The notes: generated from the letters alone by a model not told the origin. A stretch of 64,000 nucleotides of DNA from CATOSK01 sp963665735 (GCA_963665735.1 OY762444.1:3286001-3350000); one strand, 5' to 3'; counted from the first letter of the stretch, positions 25,649-36,221 are shown. Numbers and translations are program-made.

Positions 25649-26437
25649 TTAGGTTATGAGGCGGCGGCGCATGAAGTGGAAGGATAGCAGCAGGGCCACT
25701 AGCGCGAAGGCAAGCAGTTCGGCAGTCCAGGCCAGCATCCACCAGGACAGGTTGCCGGTCATCAGGCCGCGCACCAGGGCCACGGCCGGGGTCAGGGGCA
25801 AGACCCATGACGCTTTTTGCACCACTTCGGGCAGCCGGTCCACCGGGAAGAATACGCCGCCTACCCAGAACATGGGCAGTACGAACAGGGTGAAAAAGTT
25901 GTTCAAGGCCCCGATGGTCTTGACCGTGGCGGTCAACATCATGGCGATGGCGGCGAACATGACGCCGATGAGGTAGGCAGCCGGCAATGCCAACACCGCC
26001 GCCGGGGAGGAGACCAGCCCGAAACCCACTGCCACCGCCAGCACGCAGGCCGCCGACAACAATCCTCGCGTGGCCGACCACAACACCTCTCCCATAACGA
26101 TGTCTTCCGGCCCCAGGGGGGTGTAAAGAACCGCCTCATAGATGTGGTGGGACTCCATCCGCAGATAAGCGCCGTAGGTGCTGTCAAAGGTGGAGTGCCA
26201 CATGGCATAGCTGGCTACCACGCCGGGGGCCAGAAAGGCGGCATAGGTCAGACCGTCGAAGTCCTGGATGTAGGAACCCAGCCCGTAGCCCAGGGCAACC
26301 AGCATGATGAAGGGTTCGATGGCGATGCCGCCGACTTCCACCGCCCAGGCCCGCAGGAAGGCGTCGCAGTTCCGCTGCCAGACGCGGAAACCGCCCCAAA
26401 GGACGGTATTTTGCAGCGCGGGGACTCCCAGCATCAT
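25649..26437 (-). CDS. ABC-2 type transporter permease (NodJ/DrrB-like)
   Basis: A 262-residue integral membrane protein with about six hydrophobic segments and the ABC-2 order: an N-terminal amphipathic region (WQRNCDAFLRAWAVEVGG), GVVASYAMWHSTFDSTYG, the TPLGPEDIVMGEV coupling region, and the LFVLPMFWVGGVFFPVDRLPE motif near residue 190. Its start lies 10 bp after the ATPase stop, so the two form an exporter operon. Two ATGs (26437 and 26434) are adjacent. Cargo may be a drug, lipid or polysaccharide. Confidence 0.85.
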   Translation of the reverse strand: MMLGVPALQNTVLWGGFRVWQRNCDAFLRAWAVEVGGIAIEPFIMLVALGYGLGSYIQDFDGLTYAAFLAPGVVASYAMWHSTFDSTYGAYLRMESHHIYEAVLYTPLGPEDIVMGEVLWSATRGLLSAACVLAVAVGFGLVSSPAAVLALPAAYLIGVMFAAIAMMLTATVKTIGALNNFFTLFVLPMFWVGGVFFPVDRLPEVVQKASWVLPLTPAVALVRGLMTGNLSWWMLAWTAELLAFALVALLLSFHFMRRRLIT

Positions 26438-26447
26438 TCGGCCTTGC

Positions 26448-27365
<918 letters not shown>

Positions 27366-27382
27366 GGGATTCAACCCCCATC

Positions 27383-28363
27383 CTAACCTTCCCCCTCTAT
27401 GGGGAAGGGACTCCTGGGGAGGTCCTGGAAGTGGGGCATGACTTGGCGGGCGAACAGTTCCAGGCTTTCGGTGGGAGCAGGATGGGGAAAGACCAGGAAA
27501 AAGAATCGGATGCCGGCGTCCACGTACTCTTGGATGCGTGCAACGCACTGTTGCGGCGTTCCGGCGACGGCGTTGGCGATGGAGGCGCGGTACTGCTGCG
27601 GGGTTAGGTTGGCGCGGGCCGCTTGTTGGTTGACCAGCGATTGGAAATGGGATTCGTCTTGGGCAATGAGTACGCTGGCGTTGTGGGTGACTTCGATTTC
27701 GGAGATGTCGCGGCCGGCGTCCAGGCAATGCCGTTCCAGGACTTGCAGCTTTTGGCGGTGTTCGTCCAGGGTCATGTCGGAGCCGATGTTGCAGATGTCG
27801 GCGTGTTTCGCCACAGCCCGCAGCAGGTATCGCTCGCCGTGGCCGCCAATGAGCAGCGGCGGGCGGGGCTGCTGCGCCGGCGGAGGGTCGCAGGATGCGC
27901 CGGTCAACGAATAATGGCGTCCCTGGAAATGGGCGTCGGGCTGAGTCCAGAGCAATTTTATGACCTGGGCCGCCTCTTCCAGCATTTCCACGCGGGCGGC
28001 GGTGGAGGGGAACGGGAATCCAGCGGCCAGGTGGTCGCCGCGGCCGCCGCCGGCGCCGATGCCCAAGACCACCCGCCCGTTGGTGATTACGTCCAGGGTG
28101 GCGGCCATTTTCGCTACCAGGGACGGGTGGCGGTAGAGGTTGGCCAAGACCATGGGAATGAGCCGCAAGTTTTGGGTCTGGGCGGCCAGGGCGGAAAGGG
28201 TTGTCCAACACTCCAGGGCGGGAACGGTCAGCAGGTCGTAGAGGCTGGCGGCGTCGTAGCCAAGGCGGTCAGCGTCTTGCCAGATGCGCTGCAACTCCGG
28301 GTAGGAATAGCCGCCCTGGTTGACGCGGACGCAGAATTTGACGGGTTGGGGGTTGGCGGTCAT
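27383..28363 (-). CDS. LLM-class flavin-dependent oxidoreductase (F420/FMN type)
   Basis: A 326-residue luciferase-like TIM-barrel protein: WQDADRLGYDAASLYD, LRLIPMVLANLYRHPSLVAKMAATLDVITNGRVVLGIGAG (the conserved barrel stretch) and PPLLIGGHGERYLLRAVAKHADICN. Such enzymes are F420- or FMN-dependent oxidoreductases or monooxygenases. The last about 9 codons (SPFPIEGEG and stop) lie inside an R3 repeat, so the C-terminus and stop were supplied by the repeat. ATG 28363 begins the conserved part. An in-frame upstream ATG adds 12 residues. Confidence 0.85.
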   Translation of the reverse strand: MTANPQPVKFCVRVNQGGYSYPELQRIWQDADRLGYDAASLYDLLTVPALECWTTLSALAAQTQNLRLIPMVLANLYRHPSLVAKMAATLDVITNGRVVLGIGAGGGRGDHLAAGFPFPSTAARVEMLEEAAQVIKLLWTQPDAHFQGRHYSLTGASCDPPPAQQPRPPLLIGGHGERYLLRAVAKHADICNIGSDMTLDEHRQKLQVLERHCLDAGRDISEIEVTHNASVLIAQDESHFQSLVNQQAARANLTPQQYRASIANAVAGTPQQCVARIQEYVDAGIRFFFLVFPHPAPTESLELFARQVMPHFQDLPRSPFPIEGEG

Positions 28364-29653
28364 GGGATAAATATGCGGCTTGGGGCGGGGAAAAGGCAAG
28401 GGGGCGGGATTCCTGGATTCCGGCTTTCGCCGGAATGACGGTTGAGGTATGGGGAGTTTTCAGGTGGGGGACTACGGTTGGGGATTCAGGGGAGTAGGGG
28501 CGCACAGCCGTGCGCCCCTACGGTTGGCAAGGTCGCAAGCAAGGGGCAACGTCGGCCTTGGCTAGGGTTTCTGGATTCCGGCCCCGTATCAAGTACGGGG
28601 TGACGTTCTTTCGCCGGAATGACGGTTGAAGTATGGGGCAGTTTTCAGGTGGGGGACTACGGTTGGGGATTCAGGGGAGTAGGGGCGCACTGCCGTGCGC
28701 CCCTACGGTTGGCAAGGTCGCAAGCCAGGGGCAACGTCGGTCTTGGCTAGGGTTTCTGGATTCCGGCCCCGTATCAAGTACGGGGTGACGTTCTTTCGCC
28801 GGAATGACGGTTGAAGTACGGGGCAGTTTTCAGGTGGGGGACGACGGTTGGGGATTCAAGGGGGTAGGGGCGCACAGCCGTGCGCCCCTACGGTTGGCAA
28901 GGTCGCAAGCAAGGGGCAACTTCGGTCTTGGCTAGGGTTTCTGGATTCCGGCTTTCGCCGGAATGACGGTACATCCTTACGGGGTTTTCACTCCCACCCT
29001 GACCCCGGCCTTCTCCCTCCGGGAGAGGTGATTTGGGCGTAAGATTTCTGGATTCCGGCCTCCGCCGGAATGACGGGTTGGGGGCAGGGTTTTCACCCCC
29101 GCCCCCAGGGTCTTTCAATTGTTGCAGTGGCCACCCCAATGTTACCCTGAACGAAGGGAAGGGTCTAAAATGCTTCGGATTCGGGACGTTGGCTCCGGCA
29201 AGAATTTTAGATTCTTCGCTTTGCTCAGAATGACATGGAAGGGCTAGGACGATGTGGGGTGCGGCGACGTTGTTGGCATGGATTTCTGGATTCCGGCCTT
29301 CGCCGGAATGACGGTTGAGGTTTGGGGAGTTTTCAGGTGGGGGACTACGGTTGGGGATTCAGGGAGGTATGGGCGCACGGCTGTGCGCCCCTACGGTTGG
29401 CGGCGGAGGGTGTTGCAGTAGGGAATTGGTTAGAGTGTGTCGGCATATTCGCCGTGATACCGGCCTGCGACGGTATCCAGGATTCCTTGCCCGCCCGGAG
29501 GCCATTGTTTACTGGGGATTTCTGGATTCCGGCCTTCGCCGGAATGACGGTACATCCTTACGGGGTTTTCACCCCCACCCTAACCCTCCCCCTGAATAGG
29601 GGGAGGGGATTTTGATTCCCGTCGCCTGGGGGATTTCGGGGATGGCGAGGGGG
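28364..29653. repeat. Gene-free tract: triplicated R4+R1(i2) composite
   Basis: A composite of about 185 bp (TTTTCAGGTGGGGGACTACGG, an R4 with GGCGCAC core, then R1 split by i2) starts near 28447, 28630 and 28816, with a fourth partial unit at about 29312-29400. In the third unit, R1 (about 28936-28970) lacks i2. Also R3-like at about 28990-29030, R1 at about 29045-29078, R2 at about 29201-29238, R1 at about 29282-29315, R6 at about 29455-29490, R1 at about 29518-29552 and R3 at about 29575-29612. Confidence 0.9.
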
Positions 29654-30841
29654 TTAGTCGGCGGCGACTTTGGCTTCCTTGAAGGCGGGGATGACTTCTT
29701 TGCCGAAGAGTTCGATGGAACCCATGACCTTGTCGTGGGGGATGGTTTCGGTCTGCATGATGAGCATTACCTGGTCAACGCCGATGTCCTCGTACATCTT
29801 GACGCCTTCGATGCAGCTGGCCGGGTCGCCGGCGATGATGACGCCCCGGTCGGCCAGGGTGTTGGCGTCCAGTTGGGCGACGGCGGCGCGGGCCGCGCCG
29901 GGGCCGGAGTCCAGGGAGATGCCGGCCTGGGCCGCCTGTTCCTGGTGGGCCTCGTCGGACTGGCGGAGCCAGCGTCCGAAGTCGGCCTGCAAGTGGTCGG
30001 GAACGCCGCCCCAGGCTTCCAAAAGCTCTTCGTAGGCGTTGATGCGGCCCTGGATGTAGGGCTTGTCGGGGCCGAAAAAGGTCTTCATGGAGTTGGCGGC
30101 CATTTCGCGGGCTTCCTGGTTGTCGGGGCCGCAGAAGGCGTGGACGTTGTTGCCCCAGAAGTCGTTGACGAAGGCGCCCACCGGGTCAGCGTCCTTGATG
30201 GCGTCGCGATAGACCTGGACGTGCTCTTTGAGGATGTTGGTGGCGTAGGAGGCGGAGGACAGGACGCCAATGCCCATCTGGGCGGCCAGTTGGAAACTTT
30301 CGGTCTGGGTGCAGGCCAGGTACATCCGGGGATGGGGCTTTTGGAAGGGCTTGGGCAGCACCCGGCGGGTGGGCACGGTCCAGTGTTCGCCTTCCCAGGA
30401 AAATTCGTTGGACTGCCAGATTTCCGGCAACATACGGATGGATTCATTCCAGCGGGAACGGGTTTCGCGGGGGTCAATGCCCAGGCCGACTTGCTCATAG
30501 GCGTTGGAGCGTCCGGTGCCGAACTCCACCCGCCCGTCGGTCAGTTGGTCAACCATTGCGACGCGCTCGGCGACGCGGACGGGATGATGATAGGGAAGGA
30601 TGCAGACGCCGAATCCGATGCGGATTCGCTTGGTGACGCGGCTCAATGCCCCGAACATGACTTCGGGACAGGGGGAGCCGGAAAAGCCGGTGAGGAAGTG
30701 GTGTTCGACGAACCAGAGGTTGTCGAAACCCACCTGGTCGGCCAGTTCGCACTGCTCCAGGGTTTCCTTGTAGAGGCTGTTCCAGTCAATATCGGCGCCT
30801 TGGTAGGGACGCTGCATTTCGTACAAGATTCCGAATTTCAT
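29654..30841 (-). CDS. LLM-class flavin-dependent oxidoreductase (luciferase-like monooxygenase)
   Basis: A 395-residue luciferase-like protein with the class landmarks FDNLWFVEHHFLTGFSGSP, IRIGFGVCILPYHHPVRVAE, DQLTDGRVEFGTGRSNAYE and KPHPRMYLACTQTESF, and a C-terminal segment (IAGDPASCIEGVKMYEDIGVDQVM) typical of long-chain alkane or related monooxygenases. FMNH2-dependent oxygenation of an organic substrate is likely. ATG 30841 has AGGAGAA 7 bases upstream. The gene is long for the family because of an insertion near residues 255-330. It is monocistronic as far as can be seen. Confidence 0.9.
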   Translation of the reverse strand: MKFGILYEMQRPYQGADIDWNSLYKETLEQCELADQVGFDNLWFVEHHFLTGFSGSPCPEVMFGALSRVTKRIRIGFGVCILPYHHPVRVAERVAMVDQLTDGRVEFGTGRSNAYEQVGLGIDPRETRSRWNESIRMLPEIWQSNEFSWEGEHWTVPTRRVLPKPFQKPHPRMYLACTQTESFQLAAQMGIGVLSSASYATNILKEHVQVYRDAIKDADPVGAFVNDFWGNNVHAFCGPDNQEAREMAANSMKTFFGPDKPYIQGRINAYEELLEAWGGVPDHLQADFGRWLRQSDEAHQEQAAQAGISLDSGPGAARAAVAQLDANTLADRGVIIAGDPASCIEGVKMYEDIGVDQVMLIMQTETIPHDKVMGSIELFGKEVIPAFKEAKVAAD

Positions 30842-31184
30842 GGCTATTCTCCTGGTGTTTGGTTGGTTGGTGGTTGGGCGTAAGTATAACGCACAAATGC
30901 CGGGGGCGCACGGTTGGGGGTATTCACCGCAGGACGATCGCAAAGTCCATGTCCCAGCGATGGGGAGGTTTCCAGGATGGGGATACATTCCCCTGACGTG
31001 GCGCGGTCACCCCCATCCTAACCTTCCCCCGTCAAGGGGGAAGGGACTATTGAAACGCCTCCCAACGTCGTTCCTGTCGACTTTGCAATCGTGCTGGTAT
31101 TCACCCCCACCCCAACCCTCCCCCTGAATAAGGGGAGGGGGTTTAGATAACCGCGAAAGCGGGAATGACGGGTTGGGGGTGAGG
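30842..31184. repeat. Gene-free tract with R5 copy 1, R3 and an R1 half
   Basis: The R5 element is described separately (30936-31090). R3 follows at about 31108-31145 and a CCGCGAAAGCGGG hairpin at about 31150-31163. A minus-strand TATACT near 30882-30887 may be the -10 of the upstream oxidoreductase gene. Confidence 0.75.
30936..31090. mobile_element. R5 element copy 1 (MITE-like, 155 bp)
   Basis: It begins GATCGCAAAGTC and ends GACTTTGCAATC, terminal inverted repeats matching at 11 of 12 positions. An R3-like hairpin (CTTCCCCCGTCAAGGGGGAAG) lies inside. It has no coding capacity. Related copies lie at about 39146-39292, 41432-41575 and 61635-61790. No clear target-site duplication is visible. 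Confidence 0.65.
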
Positions 31185-31679
31185 TTATTCTTGCTGGGTT
31201 TGTTCTTTGGCTTGGAAGTTGGCGAGTATCTTTTGGGCGGTGGACAGGAAAGCGGCCAGTTCTTCGGGGCTGATTCCCTCCAGCAGTTCGGCGTCGTAGG
31301 CAGCCATGCGGCGGGTGATGTCGTCCATCATCCGACGTCCATCCTCGGTCAGGGTCAGCCAGACGATGCGGCGGTCTTGCCGGTCGCGGTTTCTTTCGAT
31401 GATGCCCTGTTCGCTGAGCTTGAAGACCATGCGGCTGATGCGGGGAGAGTCGAAGGGGAGAGCGCGGGACAAGTCGCTGACGGTGCAGGTTTCCATTTCA
31501 AGGAAAACCCGGAGCAGGATAAACTCCACGGCAACGATATTGTAGGCGGCGGCCTGCCGTTCGAGTCCCTTGGACAGGGCGTTGACCAGTTGGGTGACGC
31601 AAGGCCCCCAAGCGTTGTAGGCCATTTCCGGCGACGGGGGCGGGCCGGGCGGTGTTTGCAAAGACGATTCCTTTGGCAA
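31185..31679 (-). CDS. MarR-family transcriptional regulator
   Basis: A 164-residue winged-helix protein. Residues about 50-120 form the wHTH: EFILLRVFLEMETCTVSDLSRALPF, the recognition helix SPRISRMVFKLSEQGIIERN, and the wing DRQDRRIVWLTLTEDG. Such proteins repress transport or catabolic genes and respond to aromatic ligands. The TTG at 31677-31679 is 18 bases from a consensus promoter, giving an almost leaderless transcript. An alternative ATG at 31625 would remove 18 Pro/Ser-rich residues and leave a normal 146-residue MarR. The start is therefore uncertain. Confidence 0.85.
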   Translation of the reverse strand: MPKESSLQTPPGPPPSPEMAYNAWGPCVTQLVNALSKGLERQAAAYNIVAVEFILLRVFLEMETCTVSDLSRALPFDSPRISRMVFKLSEQGIIERNRDRQDRRIVWLTLTEDGRRMMDDITRRMAAYDAELLEGISPEELAAFLSTAQKILANFQAKEQTQQE

Positions 31680-32279
31680 TGATTATGTTTCGCACAATTA
31701 TACTGGTTTAGCATCGTCCGTACAAGACGGGATTGGCGGACGGGGGAGGGTTGGCTAAGGCGGGGTTTTTGGATTCTTCGCTTTGCTCAGAATTACATGG
31801 GAGGCGCTTAGAATGACATGGGGGGCAAGGACGTGGATTCCCGCTTTCGCGGGAATGACAGTGGGGGCGGGGGAGTTTTTGGGTGGGCAAGGTCGGTAGG
31901 GGCAGGGGATGGGCGGGTTTCAAACCCGCCCCTACTGTTGGTTGGGGAATGTCATGGTGGGGACAAGGTTGGTAGAGGGCGAGGATGTGGATTCCCGCTC
32001 CTTCGGCTACGCTCAGGACAGGTTTCGCGGGAATGACGGTGGGGGTGGGGTTGGTTATGCTCAGGGGAGGGTTGGCTAAGGCGGGAATTTTGGATTCTTC
32101 GCTTTGCTCAGAATGACATGGGGGGCGCTCGGAATGACGGACTTGGGCGGGTAGGGGAGCTGAAAGGGTCATCATACTGTTTTGTCCATGCTTGACCAAA
32201 ACCTTGTCCGCCGTAACAATAGCTGTGTTGCTGCCCGGTTGGGGCGGGGCGAAGATACGGATTTGAGAGAGGCGATGAT
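31680..32279. repeat. Gene-free tract with R2, R1 variants and R4
   Basis: After the promoter: R2 at about 31772-31800, an R1 variant (CCCGCTTTCGCGGG) at about 31832-31862, R4 at about 31912-31936, an i1-split R1 variant at about 31987-32042 and R2 at about 32091-32122. 32180-32279 holds the leader of the cupin gene. Confidence 0.8.
31697..31725 (-). promoter_or_regulatory. Sigma70-type promoter of the MarR gene
   Basis: On the minus strand: TTGTAC (31720-31725), a 17-base spacer, TATAAT (31697-31702). The -10 is perfect. The expected start is about 10 bases before the TTG codon. Confidence 0.6.
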
Positions 32280-32645
32280 ATGGCGACGATTTTCCGGTGC
32301 TATTCGGGCGACGATGGGAAGTCGCATTTGGAGCAGGTGGAGTTAGAACTCCAGTCCTTCGTGGATACGGAAGGGGCCTACGGCGAAGGGACGGCGTTGC
32401 AGCCGGCCGGCGGGATAACCTTCCGGGTGGCTCCGCCGGGGTACATCCTTGAATGGCATTGCGCTCCCCGGCGGCAGTACACCATCACCCTGGCCGGCAA
32501 TGCGGAGATTGAGGTTGGGGACGGCACCGTGCAGGCCGTTGGCCCGGGGGACGTGCTGCTGGCCGAGGACTTGACCGGGGAGGGACACATTACCCGGGTG
32601 GTGGGGGACGAGCCGCGGTTTTACGCGGTGGTGCCGCTGGATTAG
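32280..32645 (+). CDS. Cupin-fold protein
   Basis: A 121-residue small cupin. The double-stranded beta-helix motifs are GYILEWHCAPRRQYTITLAG (motif 1, with the usual metal His positions partly replaced: H60 kept, the second His replaced by Gln in RRQY) and AVGPGDVLLAEDLTGEGHIT (motif 2, with GD and the final H). It may bind a metal or small acid; enzymatic activity is unclear. ATG 32280 follows GAGAGG 8 bases upstream. No co-oriented neighbour is close. Confidence 0.75.
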   Translation: MATIFRCYSGDDGKSHLEQVELELQSFVDTEGAYGEGTALQPAGGITFRVAPPGYILEWHCAPRRQYTITLAGNAEIEVGDGTVQAVGPGDVLLAEDLTGEGHITRVVGDEPRFYAVVPLD

Positions 32646-33020
32646 CCGGGGGGGTTGAGGCCGGCTTGAAGGGGCACGGTACGCCGTGCCTCTACGGGGT
32701 AAGCCGAGGCAGGCGTTGGTTCCAGGCGAGGATTTCTGGATTCCGGCCTGCGCCGGAATGACGGGTTGGGTGTGGGCGGCGTTGGTTCCAGGCGAGGATG
32801 TGGATTCCGGCTTTCGCCGGAATGACGGGTTGAGGCAGTGGTTTTCACCCTTACCCCGGCCCTCTCCCAGGGGGCGCACCCCCACCCTAACCCTCCCCCT
32901 GAGTAGGGGGAGGGGAAATCCCCCTCATCCCCCTTTACAAAGGGGGTTTTGGCTCCCCTGGCGCTTGTCACCCCCATCCTGACCTTCCCCCGTCGAGGGG
33001 GAAGGGATTTTTGGGGCGGG
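32646..33020. repeat. Gene-free tract with R4-like, R1 and R3 copies
   Basis: An R4-like GGCACGGTACGCCGTGCC core at about 32670-32695; R1 at about 32731-32765 and 32799-32830; R3 at about 32880-32915; a CCCTTTACAAAGGGGG hairpin at about 32931-32946; R3-like at about 32968-33012. Confidence 0.8.
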
Positions 33021-34292
33021 TCAATCCGACCTTTCCACAGCTGCGGGGCGGGGTTGGTATAACTCTACCGGGCGCCAGATTAGCGGGGTTAGCAGGATTA
33101 CCGGCAGCATCAGCAGCAGGCCGACGCCGGCGTTGATGCCGATGGCTAGCGATATGCTGAATGCCTGGGCGATGGCGCCGATTTCCACGCCGCCAACCAG
33201 GTGTCCCAAGCCGTTGACCAGCCCCTGGGACCCCATGATGCGGCCCCGCATTTCCGCCGGGGAGGACAGCAGCAGGATGGTGCTTTGCATGGTGCTGAAT
33301 CCGGCTTGGCCCACGCCGGCGGTGAAGAGCAGCAGGAAGGACACCGCGAACCAGGGCGACCAGGCCACCGCCGCCACTCCCATCCCGACAATCAACGCGC
33401 CGAATACGAAATAACGCCCGTGGAAGGTGTAGTTGCGGCGGACGGCGATGACTATGGCGCCGATAAAGGTGCCAATGCCCTCGGCAGACCCCAGCAGTCC
33501 GCCCAGGGCCGGGCCGACTTTCAGAACGTCGGTGGCGATGACGGGGATGAAGTATTGCAGGGGCAGCACCATGCCGTTCATCACCAGGGATATGGTCAGC
33601 ACGCCCAAGCAGAACTTGTTGGAGAAGGAATGGCCGATGCCGGAGCCGATGCCCCGCCAGAACATGGCGCTGCCGCGAGACTCCACCGCCGCGCCCCGGG
33701 GCAAGCGCATCTTGAATATGAGGGCCGCGGCCACCAAGTCCAGGGCTACCAGGGCAATGAAAGCGCCGGTGAATCCGTAAAATTCAACCAGCAGTCCGCC
33801 GGCCAATGGCCCCAGAATCTTGCCGCCGTTGTTGGTGATGGTTTCCAGGGACATGGCGTGGGCGATGCGTTCCTGTCCGGCCAGGTCGAACAGGGCGGCG
33901 CGACGGGTGGGGTCGTCCAGGACTTTGGCCGTTCCCTGCAAGAGGATGGCCAGGAAGATGTGCCAGGGCTGCACCAGTTCCAGGACCAGCAGGAGCAGGA
34001 TGGAGGCGGCGACTAACAGGTAGAAGGCGTGGATTCCGGCCAGGATGCGCCAACGGTCGAGGCGGTCGGCCAACATTCCGGCCACCAGCGCAAAGGGGGG
34101 CCGCGGCCCGTTGAGGAAGGCGGAGATGAGGCCGACTTGAAAGACGGAGTCGGTGAGGTGGTAGATGAGGTAGCCCAGCACGATGAGTTCCATGCGCCGG
34201 GAAATTTCGTGGATCCAGCGGGCGGCCCACAAGTAACGGAAGTCCTGGTTCTGCAAGACGACCAAGGCCGGGGCGCTGGTGATTCGATACAA
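33021..34292 (-). CDS. Major facilitator superfamily transporter
   Basis: A 423-residue MFS protein with about 12 hydrophobic segments. After helix 2 the family loop appears as GMLADRLDRWRI (about 73-84, the GxxxDRxxRR pattern), and the second half has the same architecture (GTFIGAIVIAVRRNYTFHGR). It belongs to the MFS_3/enterobactin-exporter-like set (FRYLWAARWIHEISRRMELI). Substrate unknown, export likely. The start is a TTG (34290-34292) backed by AGGGGAG 8 bases upstream. Confidence 0.85.
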   Translation of the reverse strand: MYRITSAPALVVLQNQDFRYLWAARWIHEISRRMELIVLGYLIYHLTDSVFQVGLISAFLNGPRPPFALVAGMLADRLDRWRILAGIHAFYLLVAASILLLLVLELVQPWHIFLAILLQGTAKVLDDPTRRAALFDLAGQERIAHAMSLETITNNGGKILGPLAGGLLVEFYGFTGAFIALVALDLVAAALIFKMRLPRGAAVESRGSAMFWRGIGSGIGHSFSNKFCLGVLTISLVMNGMVLPLQYFIPVIATDVLKVGPALGGLLGSAEGIGTFIGAIVIAVRRNYTFHGRYFVFGALIVGMGVAAVAWSPWFAVSFLLLFTAGVGQAGFSTMQSTILLLSSPAEMRGRIMGSQGLVNGLGHLVGGVEIGAIAQAFSISLAIGINAGVGLLLMLPVILLTPLIWRPVELYQPRPAAVERSD

Positions 34293-35171
34293 TGGGTTGC
34301 TCCCCTGTGGGGCGCAATCACGCGGGGATTGCTGATACCGCCGACGTTGTTGTCCACCGGCATATTCCCGCAGTTGCGCTTTGAATCGTCACCATACGCC
34401 GATTAGCGTTGGGAGGTCAACTTATGGGGGGTTGCTGGCGGAGGCGAGGTTGGTTTGGGGTTGGGGTTTGACCCCCTCCCTAACCCCTCCCCCTACCAGG
34501 GGGAGGGGATGGCTCACACATCGTTGAGAATTCCCTACGAGAGGCGGGATTGGCTAAGGCAAGAATTTTAGATTCTTCGCTTTGCTCAGAATGACATACT
34601 CGAGGGTGGAATGAAAAGTGAAAGACCCTGGAAGTGGGGCAGCGCTCCGTTTCAGGTGGTTTTATTGAAGTGATGGGCAAATTAAGCGTCGTGACTTTTC
34701 TGGATTCCGGCCTTCGCCGGAATGACGGTAGTTGCGGCAAGGGTAGGGGCAGGTTTGAAACCTGCCCCTACGGGTTAGGCGGGGATTTTTTGGGGGAACG
34801 GCATTGGTCTTGGGGATAGGGGTTTCTGGATTCCGGCCTTCGCCGGAATGACGGTGGAGGACGGCGGGAATGACGGTGGAGGGTGGCGGCGTTGGTTCCG
34901 GGCTAGGATGTGGATTCCCGCTTTCGCGGGAATGACGGTAGTTGCGGCAAGGGTAGGGGCAGGTTTCAAACTTGCCCCTACGGGTTGACGGAGAGTTTTC
35001 GGGTGTGGCAACGGTCTTGGCGACTAGGGTTCCTGGATTCCGGCCTTCGCCGGAATGACGGGTTGGGGGTTGGGAAGGGGTATTGAAATGCGCCAAATAG
35101 GGGAACGCTGGTAGGGGTGCGGCTTGCAGCGTCCCTACCAGCGTTGGTTACAAGGGGAAGTTGCGCCGGGG
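34293..35171. repeat. Gene-free tract with R3, R2, R1 and R4 copies
   Basis: R3 at about 34472-34512, R2 at about 34560-34600, R1 at about 34700-34732, R4 at about 34745-34772, R1 at about 34827-34858, an R1 variant at about 34910-34941, R4 at about 34955-34983 and R1 at about 35028-35062. The R1/R4 composite is duplicated (period about 220 bp). An R4-like GTAGGGG..CCCTACC lies at about 35111-35140. Confidence 0.8.
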
Positions 35172-36221
35172 TTATTCGGGTTGGAGGTTGGGGATTACTT
35201 GCTGGTGGAATAGGGTCATGGAGTTGACCTGGTTTTCCAGGGGGATGTGGTTGCCGTAGTTTATTTCGTAGATGAGCAGGTCGAGGCCCAGGGTTTCTTG
35301 CAGGTGGGTCAGCTTTTCGGTGGCTGAGTCCACGGTGCCATAGACCACCTTGTCGCGGAACCAGTCATCGTAGCTCATGCCCAGGATACGCTCGGATTCG
35401 GCGCGCCAGTCGCCGGTGGTGTGACCGTAGTCGGCGTAGCTGCCCACCCGCTTGCCCAGGCGTTCCACCGAAAACATGGCGCTTTCCAAGGGTTCGTAGA
35501 AGGCTTGTTCCTCGGTTTCGCCGATGTAGATGGGAACGCGCAGCCCGACGTGGCCCTCTCCGTCGTGGCCGGCGTCCTGCCAGGCCTGGCGGTACTTTTC
35601 GATGGGGCCGGCCAGTTCTTCCAGGGTAAAGACGCGGGAGGGGTTGACGATTACCGGGTGTCCCAAGGCGCCGGTGATGGGGAAGGACTCGGCGGAGGTT
35701 ACGCCGACGTGAACCGGCGGATGGGGCTGCTGGTAGGGCTTGGGATAGACTTCCAAATCCTGGTAGTTGAAAAACTCGCCGTCGAAGGAAAAGGGTTCCT
35801 CGCCCCAGCATTTGAGCATAACTTCCAGGGATTCCTCGAACCGACCGCGGGCCTCGGCGTAAGGGACGTTAAAGCCTTCGTGGACGTTGGGGAAGGTGCC
35901 TCGGCCCACGCCCAACTCGATGCGGCCTTCGCTGATTTGGTCCAAGACGGCGATTTCCTCGGCGATGCGGACGGGGTGGCCCAGAGGCAAACAGATGACG
36001 CCCAGGCCGATGCGGATTTGGCTGGTGCGGGCGGCGATGGCGCTGGCGATGGTGACGGGGGAGGACAGCACCCGCCCGGCGTTGAAGTGGTACTCGGCCA
36101 GCCAGACGGATTCGACGCCCATGCCTTCGGCGGTGTCAATCAGGGAGAAGGACTCCTTGAAGGCGTCGGCGGCGGTGGCGCCATCGCGCTGGGGAAATTC
36201 CAGAAACAGGCCAAATTCCAT
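35172..36221 (-). CDS. LLM-class flavin-dependent oxidoreductase (luciferase-like)
   Basis: A 349-residue luciferase-like protein: VESVWLAEYHFNAG (about 36-49), SQIRIGLGVICLPLGHPVRIAEEIAVLDQISEGRIELGVGRG and KPYQQPHPPVHVGVTSAESF. It groups by motif with bacterial luciferase-type monooxygenases acting with FMNH2. ATG 36221 is preceded by GGAGCTGC. It is the third member of this superfamily in 9 kb. The three are clearly diverged, so this is not a recent tandem duplication. Confidence 0.9.
   Translation of the reverse strand: MEFGLFLEFPQRDGATAADAFKESFSLIDTAEGMGVESVWLAEYHFNAGRVLSSPVTIASAIAARTSQIRIGLGVICLPLGHPVRIAEEIAVLDQISEGRIELGVGRGTFPNVHEGFNVPYAEARGRFEESLEVMLKCWGEEPFSFDGEFFNYQDLEVYPKPYQQPHPPVHVGVTSAESFPITGALGHPVIVNPSRVFTLEELAGPIEKYRQAWQDAGHDGEGHVGLRVPIYIGETEEQAFYEPLESAMFSVERLGKRVGSYADYGHTTGDWRAESERILGMSYDDWFRDKVVYGTVDSATEKLTHLQETLGLDLLIYEINYGNHIPLENQVNSMTLFHQQVIPNLQPE

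Noticed and set aside
27366..28211. In-frame N-terminal extension of the ABC ATPase opposite the flavin oxidoreductase
   Set aside because: It is antisense-frame sequence within the oxidoreductase gene; ATPase similarity starts at the ATG at 27365.
28400..29653. CRISPR array suspected from regular repeats
   Set aside because: Units are about 185 bp composites of palindromes with conserved spacers, not short repeats with unique spacers, and no cas genes are present.
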